DNA of 64,000 bases from CADEED01 sp020442965 (GCA_041395525.1 JAWLAH010000010.1:1-64000); one strand, 5' to 3'. Counted from the first letter of the stretch, positions 1 through 9,540 are shown. The notes: generated by a model from the sequence alone, not told the origin. A program made the numbers and translations.

Positions 1-349
1 CCTTGTAGGTCGGAACGCGCTCGAGCCACCCCAGCGGCGTGATCATCGACAGCAACAAGTGCAGCTCCGCGTGCTCCGGTACCAGTGACTGCACAAAGAT
101 CGTGCTGACGGTCGGATTGAGTCCCGCCGCGAGCCAGTCGACGAGCATGTCGTGCGTGAACCTGGGCAAGTCCGTGGTGTCTTCGTAGCCCGTGGTCAAC
201 GCGTGCCAATCGGCGACGAAGAAAAAGCACTCGTATTGATACTGCAGCTCGGCCCAGTTCTTGAGAGCCCCGTGGTAATTACCTAGATGCAGCAGGCCAG
301 TCGGACGCATTCCAGAGAGAACGCGCTTGGTTTGCGGATGGGCACTCAT
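1..349 (-). CDS. trpS: Tryptophanyl-tRNA synthetase, N-terminal part
   Basis: Class I aminoacyl-tRNA synthetase that charges tRNA-Trp. The gene runs off the left edge, so only the first 116 or so codons are present. The reverse strand reads from an ATG through RVLSGMRPTGLLHLGNYHGA, which contains the nucleotide-binding motif of the family (TGLLHLGN in the place of HIGH). It continues through FFFVADWHALT and then LVPEHAELHLLLSMITPLGW, both typical of TrpS. The catalytic KMSKS region lies outside the window. It sits 13 bp downstream of a Sua5/YciO gene on the same strand, so the two are probably co-transcribed. Confidence 0.93.
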   Translation of the reverse strand, partial: MSAHPQTKRVLSGMRPTGLLHLGNYHGALKNWAELQYQYECFFFVADWHALTTGYEDTTDLPRFTHDMLVDWLAAGLNPTVSTIFVQSLVPEHAELHLLLSMITPLGWLERVPTYK

Positions 350-362
350 GAACGGGTCAAAA

Positions 363-1043
363 TTATACAGGAGCGAAGGTGAAACCGAGCGGGTCTAGAC
401 GACCGCGGCCCGCGCGCACCAGGACCGGCGGTGTCGCAGCCAAATCAACGACCGTCGTCGGCTCGATCCCGCAGTGACCCGCGTCGAGCACTGCGTCGAC
501 CTGCCGTTCCAGCCGCTCGCGAATGGCGCCCCCATCGGTGAGCGGCAAATCGTCGCCCGGCAGCATCAGCGTTGAACTCATCAACGGCTCGCCCAGCTTG
601 TTCAACAACGCCAACGCAACCGGGTGATCCGGAATACGTACCCCGATCGTGCGCCGACGATCGTGCTGCACGCGCCGCGGTGTCTCGCGGGTTGCTGGCA
701 GAATAAAAGTGTAGGGGCCAGGAACGGTTGACTTCAACAATCGAAACTCGGCGTTGCCGATTCGCGCGTAGCGCGCGACCTGCGCGAGATTCTCACAGAC
801 GAGCGTAAAGTTGTGATGGCGGTCCGTTTGACGAATTCGACGAATCCGCTCGAGCGCTTCTTTGTCCCCGATGTGGCAACCGAACGCATAGCATGAGTCA
901 GTTGGATAGGCGATCAGACCACCCGCCCGCACGATTTCGACCGCTTGACTGATTAGTCGCGATTGCGGATCAACGGGGTGAATCTCGAAGTACTGGGTCA
1001 AGAACTCTGCGGACGGCGTCTGAGCGGGCGCTTCGAGTATCAT
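363..1043 (-). CDS. Sua5/YciO/YrdC-family protein (YciO type)
   Basis: The 226-residue protein is a single Sua5/YciO/YrdC domain, the fold of L-threonylcarbamoyladenylate synthases that make the t6A precursor for ANN-decoding tRNAs. The nucleotide-binding segment GGLIAYPTDSCYAFGC is at about residues 41-56. The conserved STLMLPGDD and VRAGRGRLDP segments follow near residues 156 and 213. The architecture resembles the YciO branch rather than full-length Sua5, because there is no C-terminal Sua5 domain. Whether this copy is the t6A enzyme or the less understood YciO paralogue cannot be settled here. It is co-directional with trpS and divergent from the bolA-like gene. Confidence 0.85.
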   Translation of the reverse strand: MILEAPAQTPSAEFLTQYFEIHPVDPQSRLISQAVEIVRAGGLIAYPTDSCYAFGCHIGDKEALERIRRIRQTDRHHNFTLVCENLAQVARYARIGNAEFRLLKSTVPGPYTFILPATRETPRRVQHDRRRTIGVRIPDHPVALALLNKLGEPLMSSTLMLPGDDLPLTDGGAIRERLERQVDAVLDAGHCGIEPTTVVDLAATPPVLVRAGRGRLDPLGFTFAPV

Positions 1044-1074
1044 ACGTTCTTTATTCGTACGTAGATGAATCGAT

Positions 1075-1374
1075 ATGGTGACGCCGACACCTCAACTGGA
1101 GGACGACCCTGCCAGGCGCCGTCAGCGACTGCACGACGCGTTGGCGACAGCGCTCGAACCGACGGATCTCGAGATCTTCGACGACAGCGCTCAGCACGTT
1201 GGGCACGCGGGTGCGCGCGAGGGCGGGCACTTTCGTGTCCGCGTCGTGTCCCACAGGTTCGTTGGGTTAGCCGTTCGGGAACGCCACCGCCTGGTTTATG
1301 ATGCCGTTGCCGGCCTCATGGGCTGCGGTGTTCACGCTCTGTCGATCGATGCGCGCACACCAGCGCAAGAATGA
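1075..1374 (+). CDS. bolA: BolA family protein
   Basis: A 99-residue BolA-fold protein. The family acts in iron-sulfur/glutaredoxin partnerships and stress-related gene control. The core is visible as QRLHDALATALEPTDLEIFDDS, split by a short loop and followed by GGHFRVRVVSHRFVGLAVRERHR and the C-terminal helix with YDAVAGLM and HALSIDARTP. The invariant histidine is in the HFRV segment. The usual family length is 80-105 residues, so it is complete. The stop codon overlaps an ATG that could start the next gene, so the two genes are probably translated from one mRNA. Confidence 0.85.
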   Translation: MVTPTPQLEDDPARRRQRLHDALATALEPTDLEIFDDSAQHVGHAGAREGGHFRVRVVSHRFVGLAVRERHRLVYDAVAGLMGCGVHALSIDARTPAQE

Positions 1375-1415
1375 AAACGTTTCTAAGTAAATCCCTCAAC
1401 TCATTGAGATTCAAT

Positions 1416-2321
1416 ATGAAATTTATCCAAATCCTGTTGGTCGTACTGGTAGCCAGCCTCGTCGGCTGCAAACAGGGCGCCGCGCCCACGACGACCGATG
1501 CGGCAACAACTGCCGCGGTCAAGCCCCTCATGACGGTCAACGGCCAGGCCATCACACCCGAATTCTTCGATTTCTACGTAAAAAACGTGGCGGGCAAACC
1601 GGCGTCAGAGCTGACCGCGGCGGAACGCACACGGGCCCTGGACAGCCTCGCGCGCATTTACGTGCTCACGCAGGCCGCCGAGAAAGAAGGTGTTCTGAAG
1701 GATCCAGAGAACGCCAGCCGCATGGAGCTCTCGCGTCTGTCAGTGCTGCAGGCTGCCGCCGCTCAGCACTACTTGAAAGACAAGACGCCGACCGAGCAGG
1801 AATTGCGCGCCGAATATGAAACCCAGATCGCGGACACACCGCAGCAGGAATTTCGCGCACGCCACATCCTGGTGCAGAGTCCCGAACTCGCGGAACGCGT
1901 CATTTCCCAACTCAATAAGGGCGCCGATTTCGGGAAGCTCGCCAAGAGCCTGTCGATCGACGGCTCAAAAGAGAATGGCGGCGATCTCGGCTGGTTCTCG
2001 CCCAATGCCATGGTCAAGCCATTCTCCAACGCCCTGATGCACGGATTGAAGAAGGGTCAGTTCGCAAACGCCCGTGCAGACGCAATTTGGCTTTCCGTGA
2101 TCAAACTCGACGATGTGCGCGAGGCGTCGCCGCCGTCGTTCGATCCAAGCAAGGAGCAGCTGGGTCAGATCCTGCAGCGGAAGGAAACTCCAAAGGCCGA
2201 CTCGGACGATCTCCTGGCAGCCGCCAAGATCGACCCGCCGCTTACCCCCGCCGCGGATGCGGTGCCGGCGGCCGCGGCGACGACGCCCGCTACGCCGAGC
2301 GACGCGCCGGCACCGAAGTAG
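1416..2321 (+). CDS. Parvulin-type peptidyl-prolyl isomerase, probable lipoprotein
   Basis: Periplasmic prolyl isomerase of the SurA/PrsA/PpiC group. From the chosen ATG the first 18 residues form a lipoprotein signal with lipobox ASLVGC, predicting lipidation of Cys18. An alternative ATG 15 codons upstream overlaps the bolA stop. The parvulin domain begins with EFRARHILVQSPE and includes GGDLGWFSPNAMVKPF. The C-terminal tail is Ala/Pro-rich. Between KKGQF and VIKLDDVREA the frame reads ANARADAIWLS. The next frame across the same bases reads PVQTQFG, which is the family consensus. Two compensating indels therefore appear to have replaced about nine conserved residues without closing the gene. 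Activity is doubtful if this is real. Confidence 0.8.
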   Translation: MKFIQILLVVLVASLVGCKQGAAPTTTDAATTAAVKPLMTVNGQAITPEFFDFYVKNVAGKPASELTAAERTRALDSLARIYVLTQAAEKEGVLKDPENASRMELSRLSVLQAAAAQHYLKDKTPTEQELRAEYETQIADTPQQEFRARHILVQSPELAERVISQLNKGADFGKLAKSLSIDGSKENGGDLGWFSPNAMVKPFSNALMHGLKKGQFANARADAIWLSVIKLDDVREASPPSFDPSKEQLGQILQRKETPKADSDDLLAAAKIDPPLTPAADAVPAAAATTPATPSDAPAPK

Positions 2322-2331
2322 GTCCGCGCAG

Positions 2332-2355
2332 GGCTGCCAGCGCAAGCTGGCAGCC
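2332..2355. terminator. GC-rich hairpin between convergent genes
   Basis: A perfect 10-bp stem GGCTGCCAGC/GCTGGCAGCC with a GCAA tetraloop lies 10 bp after the parvulin stop codon and 36 bp before the ligA stop. No T-tract follows on either strand, so it may protect a 3' end or assist factor-dependent termination for both converging transcripts rather than act alone. Confidence 0.5.
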
Positions 2356-2391
2356 ACTCTCGGGCGCGCCAGCGTAGCCTTGATCCGCGGT

Positions 2392-4425
2392 TTACCGAGG
2401 CGCCCGCTTTGTCTTGAGGATCGTCGCGAGCTCCGCTGCGCCAAGTACCGGCACGTCTAACGACTCGGCCTTGGCGAGCTTCGAGCCCGCATCAGCACCG
2501 GCGATGACATAGCTGGTTTTCTTCGATACGCTGCCAGATGTCTTGGCACCCAGCTCGCGCAGCGCCTGCTCGGCCTCCTCGCGCTTGAAGTTGGGCAGCG
2601 TTCCCGTGAGCACGAATGTGAGACCTGCGAGCGGCGAGTCGGCGCCTCGACGTTCCAGATCGGGCCAATGCACCCCCTGCTCACGCAACGCCGTGATCAT
2701 CTGCCGATTGCGGGGCTCGGCCAGAAATCGCGCCACTGCGCTTGCACTGACCGGCCCAACGTCCGGTGTTTCCATGATCGCTTCGACACGCGCCGCGCTG
2801 AGCGCCTCCAGGCTACCGAACTGCTCCGCGAGCGCCCGCGCCGTCGTCTCACCGACGTCGGGTATGCCGAGCGCGAACAGGAATCGTGGCAGGGTTGTCG
2901 ATTTACTGCGCTCCAGGGCCGCGCTGACGTTCGCGGCTGAGCGCTCGCCCATCCGATCGAGCGCCGCGAGTTGCGTCACGGTCAAACCGTAGAGATCGGC
3001 AGGCGTGCGTACAACATCCGCATCGACCAACTGCTCGATCAACTTGTCCCCCAAGCCCTCGACGTCCAGCGCGCGGCGGCTGGCGAAGTGCTTGAGCCAC
3101 TCCTTGCGCTGTGCGCGGCAGACCAGCGTACCGCCCGTACACCGTGCCACGGCTTCATCATCTTCGCGGCGGACCGGCGAGCCACACACCGGGCAGTTGG
3201 CCGGCAACCGTATGACTTCAGCGTTGGCGGGCCGTCTTTCAAGCAATACGCGCGCAATCTCCGGAATAACGTCGCCCGCCCGACGTACCACCACGGTATC
3301 GCCGATGCGCACATCTTTGCGCTCGACTTCGTCCATGTTATGCAACGTCGCGTTACTAACAGTCACCCCACCGACGAACACTGGCGCCAGGCGCGCAACC
3401 GGCGTTAGCGCGCCGCTGCGCCCGATCTGGAAATCCACACCGATGAGCGTCGTCAGCTCCTCGTCCGCCGGAAATTTGTGCGCGATCGCCCAGCGCGGTG
3501 CGCGCGAGACAAATCCAAGTCGTTCCTGATCCGCTCGCGAATCGACTTTGTAGACCACACCGTCAATCTGATACGGCAGCTGCGCCCGACGCGCTCCGAT
3601 CTTTCGATAGTATTCGAGGCACCCTGCCACTCCCTCGACGCGCGCGATTTCGGGGCAGGTTCGCAGACCCCAGCTGCGCAACCGGGCTAACAGCTCGGTC
3701 TGCGACGCGGGTGGCGCGCTGCCCTCGCACTGACCAATCGAGTAGAAAAATACGTCGAGCGGTCGCGACGCTGTGACACGTGCATCGAGTTGCCGCAGCG
3801 AACCGGCTGCCAGATTGCGCGGATTGACATAGATCTTCTCGCCGCGTTCCGCAGCTTCGCGATTGACACGATCAAAGCCAGCCAACGGCAGGAACACTTC
3901 GCCACGAACTTCAATGACCGCGGGTGCGGCGCCGCGCAGGCGCTGCGGCACGCTGCGAATGGTACGTACATTGGCCGTGACGTCCTCGCCCGTCACACCG
4001 TCGCCACGCGTGGCAGCGCGTTCGTAAACGCCAGCGACGTACAGGATCGAGACGGCAAGACCATCAAGCTTTGGCTCGGCCGCGTAGACGACGGGTTCGG
4101 CCTCGGCGTCACGGCCCAGACGCTCGCGCACGCGACGATTGAAGGCTTCGATGTCGCTGTCAGCGAAGGCGTTGTCGAGTGACAACATCGGCACTGCGTG
4201 CTGGACTTCCGCAAATTCGGCGGCGACCTGGCCGCTCACGCGCTGGGTGGGCGAGTCGGGACTGACGAGATGCGGATGTACCGTCTCGAGCGCCCGCAGC
4301 TCGTTCATCAACCGATCGTACTCTGCATCCGGAACCGACGGATCGTTCAGCACGTAGTAGCGATAATTGTGTTGCTCGATCGCCGCGCGCAGTTCCGCCG
4401 CTCTCGCGTCGGGCTTGGTTGTCAC
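2392..4425 (-). CDS. ligA: NAD-dependent DNA ligase LigA
   Basis: Seals nicks in replication and repair, using NAD+ to adenylate itself. The 677 residues contain the Ia domain (YRYYVLNDPSVPDAEYDRLM), the adenylation lysine in KLDG at residue 119, and nucleotidyltransferase motifs. An OB fold, a four-cysteine zinc finger (CPVCGSP ... RCTGGTLVCRAQ), HhH repeats and a C-terminal BRCT domain follow. The last two zinc cysteines are separated by six residues (CTGGTLVC), one more than the usual spacing I know for this finger. Only 5 bp separate it from zipA, so they form an operon with smc, an order common in gammaproteobacteria. Confidence 0.97.
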   Translation of the reverse strand: MTTKPDARAAELRAAIEQHNYRYYVLNDPSVPDAEYDRLMNELRALETVHPHLVSPDSPTQRVSGQVAAEFAEVQHAVPMLSLDNAFADSDIEAFNRRVRERLGRDAEAEPVVYAAEPKLDGLAVSILYVAGVYERAATRGDGVTGEDVTANVRTIRSVPQRLRGAAPAVIEVRGEVFLPLAGFDRVNREAAERGEKIYVNPRNLAAGSLRQLDARVTASRPLDVFFYSIGQCEGSAPPASQTELLARLRSWGLRTCPEIARVEGVAGCLEYYRKIGARRAQLPYQIDGVVYKVDSRADQERLGFVSRAPRWAIAHKFPADEELTTLIGVDFQIGRSGALTPVARLAPVFVGGVTVSNATLHNMDEVERKDVRIGDTVVVRRAGDVIPEIARVLLERRPANAEVIRLPANCPVCGSPVRREDDEAVARCTGGTLVCRAQRKEWLKHFASRRALDVEGLGDKLIEQLVDADVVRTPADLYGLTVTQLAALDRMGERSAANVSAALERSKSTTLPRFLFALGIPDVGETTARALAEQFGSLEALSAARVEAIMETPDVGPVSASAVARFLAEPRNRQMITALREQGVHWPDLERRGADSPLAGLTFVLTGTLPNFKREEAEQALRELGAKTSGSVSKKTSYVIAGADAGSKLAKAESLDVPVLGAAELATILKTKRAPR

Positions 4426-4430
4426 GGATT

Positions 4431-5441
4431 TCAGCGCTCACCACCGGCGGACGCGGCTGCGTCGGTTGCTACGAATGTGGCACGCAGATCGGTCACGCGT
4501 GCGTGCGTCAGCGGCGTACCGCGAGAATCCTGCAGATCCGCGCCGAGCCGCTCAGCCAGTTGACGTGACACCGCGACGATCTCCTCAAACGTCACGCTGT
4601 CGGGCAACGGGCCCGGCAATACAGCAAAGATGCTCAAGCCTACGAAGCGCTGCGCATCCATCGTCGCGAGATCGAAGGTACCGGGTTGCGTGAGACCGGC
4701 CGCGCTCAGTACTACGCGTCCATCGGGCAAAGGGAGGTGAAAAATATCGAACTTGCCGTGCCAGAAGCCCTCGCCTGCAAGGGCCTGCCGCAGCAGATGG
4801 CCTGCGAACCGTGGGGCCTCCCCCTCCGCACTTCCGGCGCTGTCGTAACGACGAGCAACTAGCCGGACACTCACCAGCCTGCGCTCTTTCTCGGGTGGCC
4901 AATCGAGCACCATCTTCGGCGGGTGCCCGTTGGTGGTCACATCCTGCGGTGGCCGATCCCCCTGCGGATGCGCGTCGAACGCCTGGCCGACGCCGGGCTC
5001 GGCCTCGACGATGGTCGTCGCGTCAGCAGCCAAATTCGTCGGTACCGTACGTGCACTACCAGGCACATCAACCGCATGTCCGCGCATGATCGATACGCCG
5101 CTGCGCTTCTGCTCGGGGTGCTGCGAGTCGACGCTTTGCCCATCGCCATCGCCCGCCAAGCGGCCGCCTGCGCCGCCGATCTCGAGGCGATCCGGCGCAG
5201 CCTCTGCAACGCCACCGGCGAAGACATCGTCAGAAAATTCGATTACAGGCAATGGCCGCCGCGCTTCACGCGCGGGCGGCGACGCTCTGCCGTGCTCGGC
5301 CCGCGTCGGCTCCGGCTCCATACCGGGCGTCGAATTCTTGTTAGCACCTTGCTTCGCACCATTGCGGCGACGATCCCACCAGAGGATCGCGACGATCAAC
5401 AAGCCGCCTAGCAGGAGTAGTATCCAACGAAGCTCAGTCAT
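4431..5441 (-). CDS. zipA: Cell division protein ZipA
   Basis: Inner-membrane anchor that binds the C-terminus of FtsZ and stabilises the Z ring. The 336-residue protein starts with a single N-terminal membrane helix (LRWILLLLGGLLIVAILWW, residues 4-22). A long charged, Pro/Ala-rich linker follows, and the folded ZipA C-terminal domain starts around residue 185. That domain contains FDIFHLPLPDGRVVLSAAGL and FVGLSIFAVLPGPLPDSV. Topology and length match the family. It lies between smc and ligA on the same strand, with gaps of 9 and 5 bp. Confidence 0.92.
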   Translation of the reverse strand: MTELRWILLLLGGLLIVAILWWDRRRNGAKQGANKNSTPGMEPEPTRAEHGRASPPAREARRPLPVIEFSDDVFAGGVAEAAPDRLEIGGAGGRLAGDGDGQSVDSQHPEQKRSGVSIMRGHAVDVPGSARTVPTNLAADATTIVEAEPGVGQAFDAHPQGDRPPQDVTTNGHPPKMVLDWPPEKERRLVSVRLVARRYDSAGSAEGEAPRFAGHLLRQALAGEGFWHGKFDIFHLPLPDGRVVLSAAGLTQPGTFDLATMDAQRFVGLSIFAVLPGPLPDSVTFEEIVAVSRQLAERLGADLQDSRGTPLTHARVTDLRATFVATDAAASAGGER

Positions 5442-5450
5442 GACTCGACG

Positions 5451-8400
5451 TCAGCCGCTCGCCATGCGTACCGCTTCGTCGACGTCCACCGCCACCAGGC
5501 GCGAGCAGCCCGGCTCGTTCATCGTCACGCCCAGCAAAGACGACGCCAACTCCATCGTAACCTTGTTGTGCGTAATGAAGATGAACTGCACGCGGTTCGA
5601 CATCTCGCGCACGATCTCACAGAAGCGCCCGACGTTGTACTCGTCCAGGGGTGCATCGACCTCATCGAGCAGACAGAACGGCGCCGGATTGAGATCGAAA
5701 ATGGAAAAGACGAGCGCCACGGCCGTGAGTGCCTTCTCGCCCCCTGAGAGTTGTGAAATCGAGCTGTTGCGTTTGCCAGGCGGTCGGGCCATGACAGCAA
5801 CGCCGGCGTCCAGAACATCATCGCCAGACAGTTCCAGATAGGCATGCCCGCCGCCGAACAGGCGCGGAAACTTCTCCTTCAGGCCGGCGTTGATCCGATT
5901 GAAAGTATCCTCGAAGCGCGAGCGGGTTTCTTTCTCGATCTTGCGCATCGCTTGCTCGAGTGTTTCAAGCGCCGCGGTCACGTCTGCGAACTGTCGATCC
6001 AGATACTCCTTGCGCTCGCTCGATTCCTTCAGTTCGTCGATCGCAGCGAGGTTGACCTGGCCAAGCTTCTCGATATCGGTCCGCGTACTAACTAGATTTG
6101 CTTCCCAGTCGGCGACGTTGGCGTCCGCCGCGAGCCCTTGACCGATCTCCTCGAGACCAAAACGTGTCGCGGCGAACTGCTCCAACAGGCCCTCGCGTCT
6201 GACACGCGATTCCTGCGCCGCCAGGCGTGCTTCTTCCATCGCCGCGCGCGCATCTCCCACGAGCCGGGTGGCGGCCAGGCGCTTCTCGTCGAGCTGGCGT
6301 AGCTCTGTATCGGCCTCTTCCAGCACGCGCCGAGAACTCGCCAACTCGGCTTCGACTTCGAGGCGGCGTGCGAGAAAATCGGCGAGCGACGTTTGCAGGT
6401 CGACGATCGGTTGATCGCCGCCAGCCAGTGCCGTCTCGAGCTCGGCGCAGCGCGTTGCACTCTGGTCGCGCTGCTCCTGCATGCGCTTGACGCCGACTGC
6501 GATCGACGCTTCGCTCGAGCGGCGTGATTCGATTCGAATCAGCAGATCACGCGCCGCCAACTGCGCAGCTTGCGCCTCGGCGCGCTGCGCAGCGACGGCC
6601 TCGCGGCGCTCGTCACGCTCGGAGTCGAGCAGCGGTCGTCTGGAATCGAGTGCATCGAGTGCGAGCAATCCACGCTCGAGCTCCGCCCGCGCTTTGGCCA
6701 GCGCATCCTGCGTCACGGCAAGTTCGCTTCGTTGTTCTTTGCTTTCGAGATCGAGACGCTCCCGTCGCAAGCTGGATTCCTGCGATCGCGCCCGTACACC
6801 CTCGAGCTGCCCCAGGAGATCGGCGTGCTCGCGATGCGCGCTCTGGATACGGCTTTGTGCCGTGTCGCGCTCGGCTTCCGCCGTGGCCATCTGCGCGCGC
6901 AAATCCAGCAACTCCTGCTCGGATGCCTGCACCGCCTGTTCAGCACGATCACGTTCGGCACGCAACCGCTTGAGACGCTGCTCACGCTCAAGCACACCCG
7001 CATGCGGATCCTGAGCGCGATTCACGCGCAGCCAGTCTCGACCGACCCACTCGCCCGATGCGGTGATGACCGACTCACCAACAGCAAGTGAGCGCCGCAT
7101 GGCGAGCGCTGCGCCCAGACTGTCGGCGACGCGAACCGACCCCAACAAACCGATCACCGCCGCCGGACCCGCCACGCGCGCCGCCAGCGTATCGGCGGCG
7201 CCGCGCTCCACTGCCAGCCGTCCCTCGAGCATCATCACCCGGCCGCCCTCGAGCCGTTCGATCTGCCCCGCGACCTGATCGAGTTCGTCCACGCACAATG
7301 CTTCGAGATAGTCACCGAGCGCAGTCTCGACGGCGCGATCCCAGCCATCGTCGACGTTGATCTGTTCGGCGACCCGCGAGCGTTGATCTAGTCCTGCGGC
7401 GCTCAGCCACTCCGATGTTCGCGCCTCGCCGCGGCCCAGGGCGGCACGCTGCAAGGCCTCGACCGACACCATTTCCGCGCGCACACGATCGCGCTCGAGA
7501 CGCGCCATCTCCAGACGTTTCTCGAGCGCGAACTGCCCGGCGCGCAACTTCTGTGTACGATCGAGAGTGCTCGTTAGTACCCGAGCCAGCTCGTCGGCGA
7601 GTTCGCGTGCGCTCGATTCCTGCGACGTCAGGCCAGACAGCAGCGCGTTCGACTCCTGCGAGACCAGCGCCTCGCGCTCGACCTCCAGTCGATCGAGCTG
7701 GCTTGAAATCCGGCGTAACTGATTCTCGAGCTGTTCGATCCGCGCCCGCTCGACCTGCGTTGTCTGATGCGCGGCTCCCGATTCGCGGTTGAACTCTTCC
7801 CAGCGCTGCTGCCAGTCGGCGAGCGCCTGCTCGGCCGCCGCCAGCTGCTCCTGTACGCGAGTTTCAACCGCTTGCGCGCGTTCGAGGTCGGGCGCTAACG
7901 ACTCAAGCTCGGCGCGCAATTGCGCAATCTCGCCGGTGTCGCGCTCGATGTGCGATCCCAGATCGCTGACGCTGGCACGTGCCTGCGCCAGCTCGCTGGT
8001 TTGCCGCTCACGCAATTCACGCGTGTGCTGAATCGACTGCTCGGCCCGGCTGATGTCCGCGCCGATTTCATAGTAGCGGCCCTGAACGCGCCCGACGATC
8101 TCGCTCTGCTCGCTTTGAAACGCTCGCTGCGTTTCAATCGCCGCCTCGGCCGCGCGTTGATCGGCCAGCGCGCTCTGCATGGCGAGTTCGCGTTCACGCA
8201 CAGTGCCGTCGTGCACCTCGACGCCGCTATCAAGCTCACGCAAGCGCAACGCCAGTAGTTCGGCGGTCAACCGCCGCTCGGACTCCTTGAGCGCCTGGTA
8301 GCGCCGCGCGGTAGCAGCCTGGCGCTGCAAATGGCGAATCTGTTTGTCCACCTCGTCGCGCACGTCCTGCAAGCGTTCGAGGTTCTCGCGCGTCTCAGCG

Positions 8401-8951
8401 ATGCGATTCTCGGTTTCCTTGCGACGCTCCTTGTAGCGGGAAATCCCCGCCGCCTCTTCTACGAAGGCACGCATGTCATCGGCCTTGGCTTCGATGACAC
8501 GCGAAATCATGCCTTGTTCGATGATCGCGTAGCTGCGGGAACCAAGACCGGTTCCCAGAAACAGTTGCGTAATGTCCTTGCGGCGACAGCGCGAACCATT
8601 CAGGAAATAATTTGAGCTGCCGTCGCGCGAGACGGTACGCTTCAACGATACCTCGTTGTAATCCGCGTAAGGCCCCGACAGCTTGCCGTCGGAGTTGTCG
8701 AAGATCAGCTCGACCGCCGCGCCACCCACCGGCTTGCGGGTCGCGCTGCCATTGAAGATGACGTCGGCCATACTGTCGCCGCGCAGATGCTTGGCTGACA
8801 ACTCGCCCATCACCCAGCGCACCGCATCGATGACATTGGACTTGCCGCAGCCATTCGGGCCGACGACCCCGGTGAGATTATTCGGAAAGGAAACAGCGGT
8901 CGGATCGACGAATGATTTGAAACCCGCGAGCTTGATCTTGGTAAGGCGCAT
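5451..8951 (-). CDS. smc: Chromosome segregation ATPase SMC
   Basis: Condensin subunit that organises and segregates the chromosome. The ATG giving MRLTKIKLAGFKSFVDPT is preferred. The reading frame extends 45 codons further upstream, but those residues are not SMC-like. The 1166-residue protein has the Walker A motif GPNGCGKSNVIDAVRW at about residues 32-47, two long coiled-coil arms rich in Glu, Arg, Leu and Ala, and a hinge near the middle (EQINVDDGWDRAVETALG). The C-terminal head carries the ABC signature LSGGEKALTAVAL and Walker B CLLDEVDAPLDE. Genes for ScpA/ScpB partners are not in the window. Confidence 0.96.
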   Translation of the reverse strand: MRLTKIKLAGFKSFVDPTAVSFPNNLTGVVGPNGCGKSNVIDAVRWVMGELSAKHLRGDSMADVIFNGSATRKPVGGAAVELIFDNSDGKLSGPYADYNEVSLKRTVSRDGSSNYFLNGSRCRRKDITQLFLGTGLGSRSYAIIEQGMISRVIEAKADDMRAFVEEAAGISRYKERRKETENRIAETRENLERLQDVRDEVDKQIRHLQRQAATARRYQALKESERRLTAELLALRLRELDSGVEVHDGTVRERELAMQSALADQRAAEAAIETQRAFQSEQSEIVGRVQGRYYEIGADISRAEQSIQHTRELRERQTSELAQARASVSDLGSHIERDTGEIAQLRAELESLAPDLERAQAVETRVQEQLAAAEQALADWQQRWEEFNRESGAAHQTTQVERARIEQLENQLRRISSQLDRLEVEREALVSQESNALLSGLTSQESSARELADELARVLTSTLDRTQKLRAGQFALEKRLEMARLERDRVRAEMVSVEALQRAALGRGEARTSEWLSAAGLDQRSRVAEQINVDDGWDRAVETALGDYLEALCVDELDQVAGQIERLEGGRVMMLEGRLAVERGAADTLAARVAGPAAVIGLLGSVRVADSLGAALAMRRSLAVGESVITASGEWVGRDWLRVNRAQDPHAGVLEREQRLKRLRAERDRAEQAVQASEQELLDLRAQMATAEAERDTAQSRIQSAHREHADLLGQLEGVRARSQESSLRRERLDLESKEQRSELAVTQDALAKARAELERGLLALDALDSRRPLLDSERDERREAVAAQRAEAQAAQLAARDLLIRIESRRSSEASIAVGVKRMQEQRDQSATRCAELETALAGGDQPIVDLQTSLADFLARRLEVEAELASSRRVLEEADTELRQLDEKRLAATRLVGDARAAMEEARLAAQESRVRREGLLEQFAATRFGLEEIGQGLAADANVADWEANLVSTRTDIEKLGQVNLAAIDELKESSERKEYLDRQFADVTAALETLEQAMRKIEKETRSRFEDTFNRINAGLKEKFPRLFGGGHAYLELSGDDVLDAGVAVMARPPGKRNSSISQLSGGEKALTAVALVFSIFDLNPAPFCLLDEVDAPLDEYNVGRFCEIVREMSNRVQFIFITHNKVTMELASSLLGVTMNEPGCSRLVAVDVDEAVRMASG

Positions 8952-9061
8952 CAATATTCCAGTGAGATCGACGAATGAGATCGGAACCTTGCACGGCGCC
9001 GCAGCGCGCGCCGTAGTGTAAAGTAATCCGCCATTTCTTTCGACGCGCCAGACAGCCACCC

Positions 9062-9451
9062 ATGAGCACACAACCCGCGAACGCACTTGACACTTTTGAC
9101 AATCCCAAAGCGCAATTCGATTACACGATTCGCATGACCTTGCCTGAGTTCACCTGCCTGTGTCCGAAGACTGGGCAACCGGATTTCGCCACTTTCGACC
9201 TCGACTACGTGCCCGACAAACTGTGCATCGAATTGAAATCGCTGAAGCTCTATATCTGGTCGTTCCGCGATCGCGGCGCGTTTCACGAAGCGGTGACGAA
9301 CGAAATCGCCGATTCGGTAGTGACTGCGTGCGCACCGCGGTTCCTGCGACTCACCGGCAAGTTCAATGTTCGCGGTGGCATCTACACGACAGTGATCGTC
9401 GAGCGACGCAAGCCGGGCTGGACGCCGGCGACGCCGGTATCGCTGCCCTGA
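9062..9451 (+). CDS. queF: NADPH-dependent 7-cyano-7-deazaguanine (preQ0) reductase
   Basis: Reduces preQ0 to preQ1 in queuosine biosynthesis. This is the short single-domain (YkvM-type) form of 129 residues, not the about 280-residue form of enterics. The catalytic cysteine region is FTCLCPKTGQPDFA (residues 31-44), followed by the QueF signature ELKSLKLYIWSFRDRGAFHE, which carries the substrate-binding His-Glu pair. FNVRGGIYTTV closes the T-fold. It is divergent from smc across a 110-bp gap and has no obvious strong ribosome-binding site. Confidence 0.95.
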   Translation: MSTQPANALDTFDNPKAQFDYTIRMTLPEFTCLCPKTGQPDFATFDLDYVPDKLCIELKSLKLYIWSFRDRGAFHEAVTNEIADSVVTACAPRFLRLTGKFNVRGGIYTTVIVERRKPGWTPATPVSLP

Positions 9452-9540
9452 TCGAACTACGCGACTGTCAGCGCAGCCGTCGCGCCTGGCCGACAATGCG
9501 CGCTCCCGGATCGGTGATTCCGGGCTCCCCCACGCGAGCG

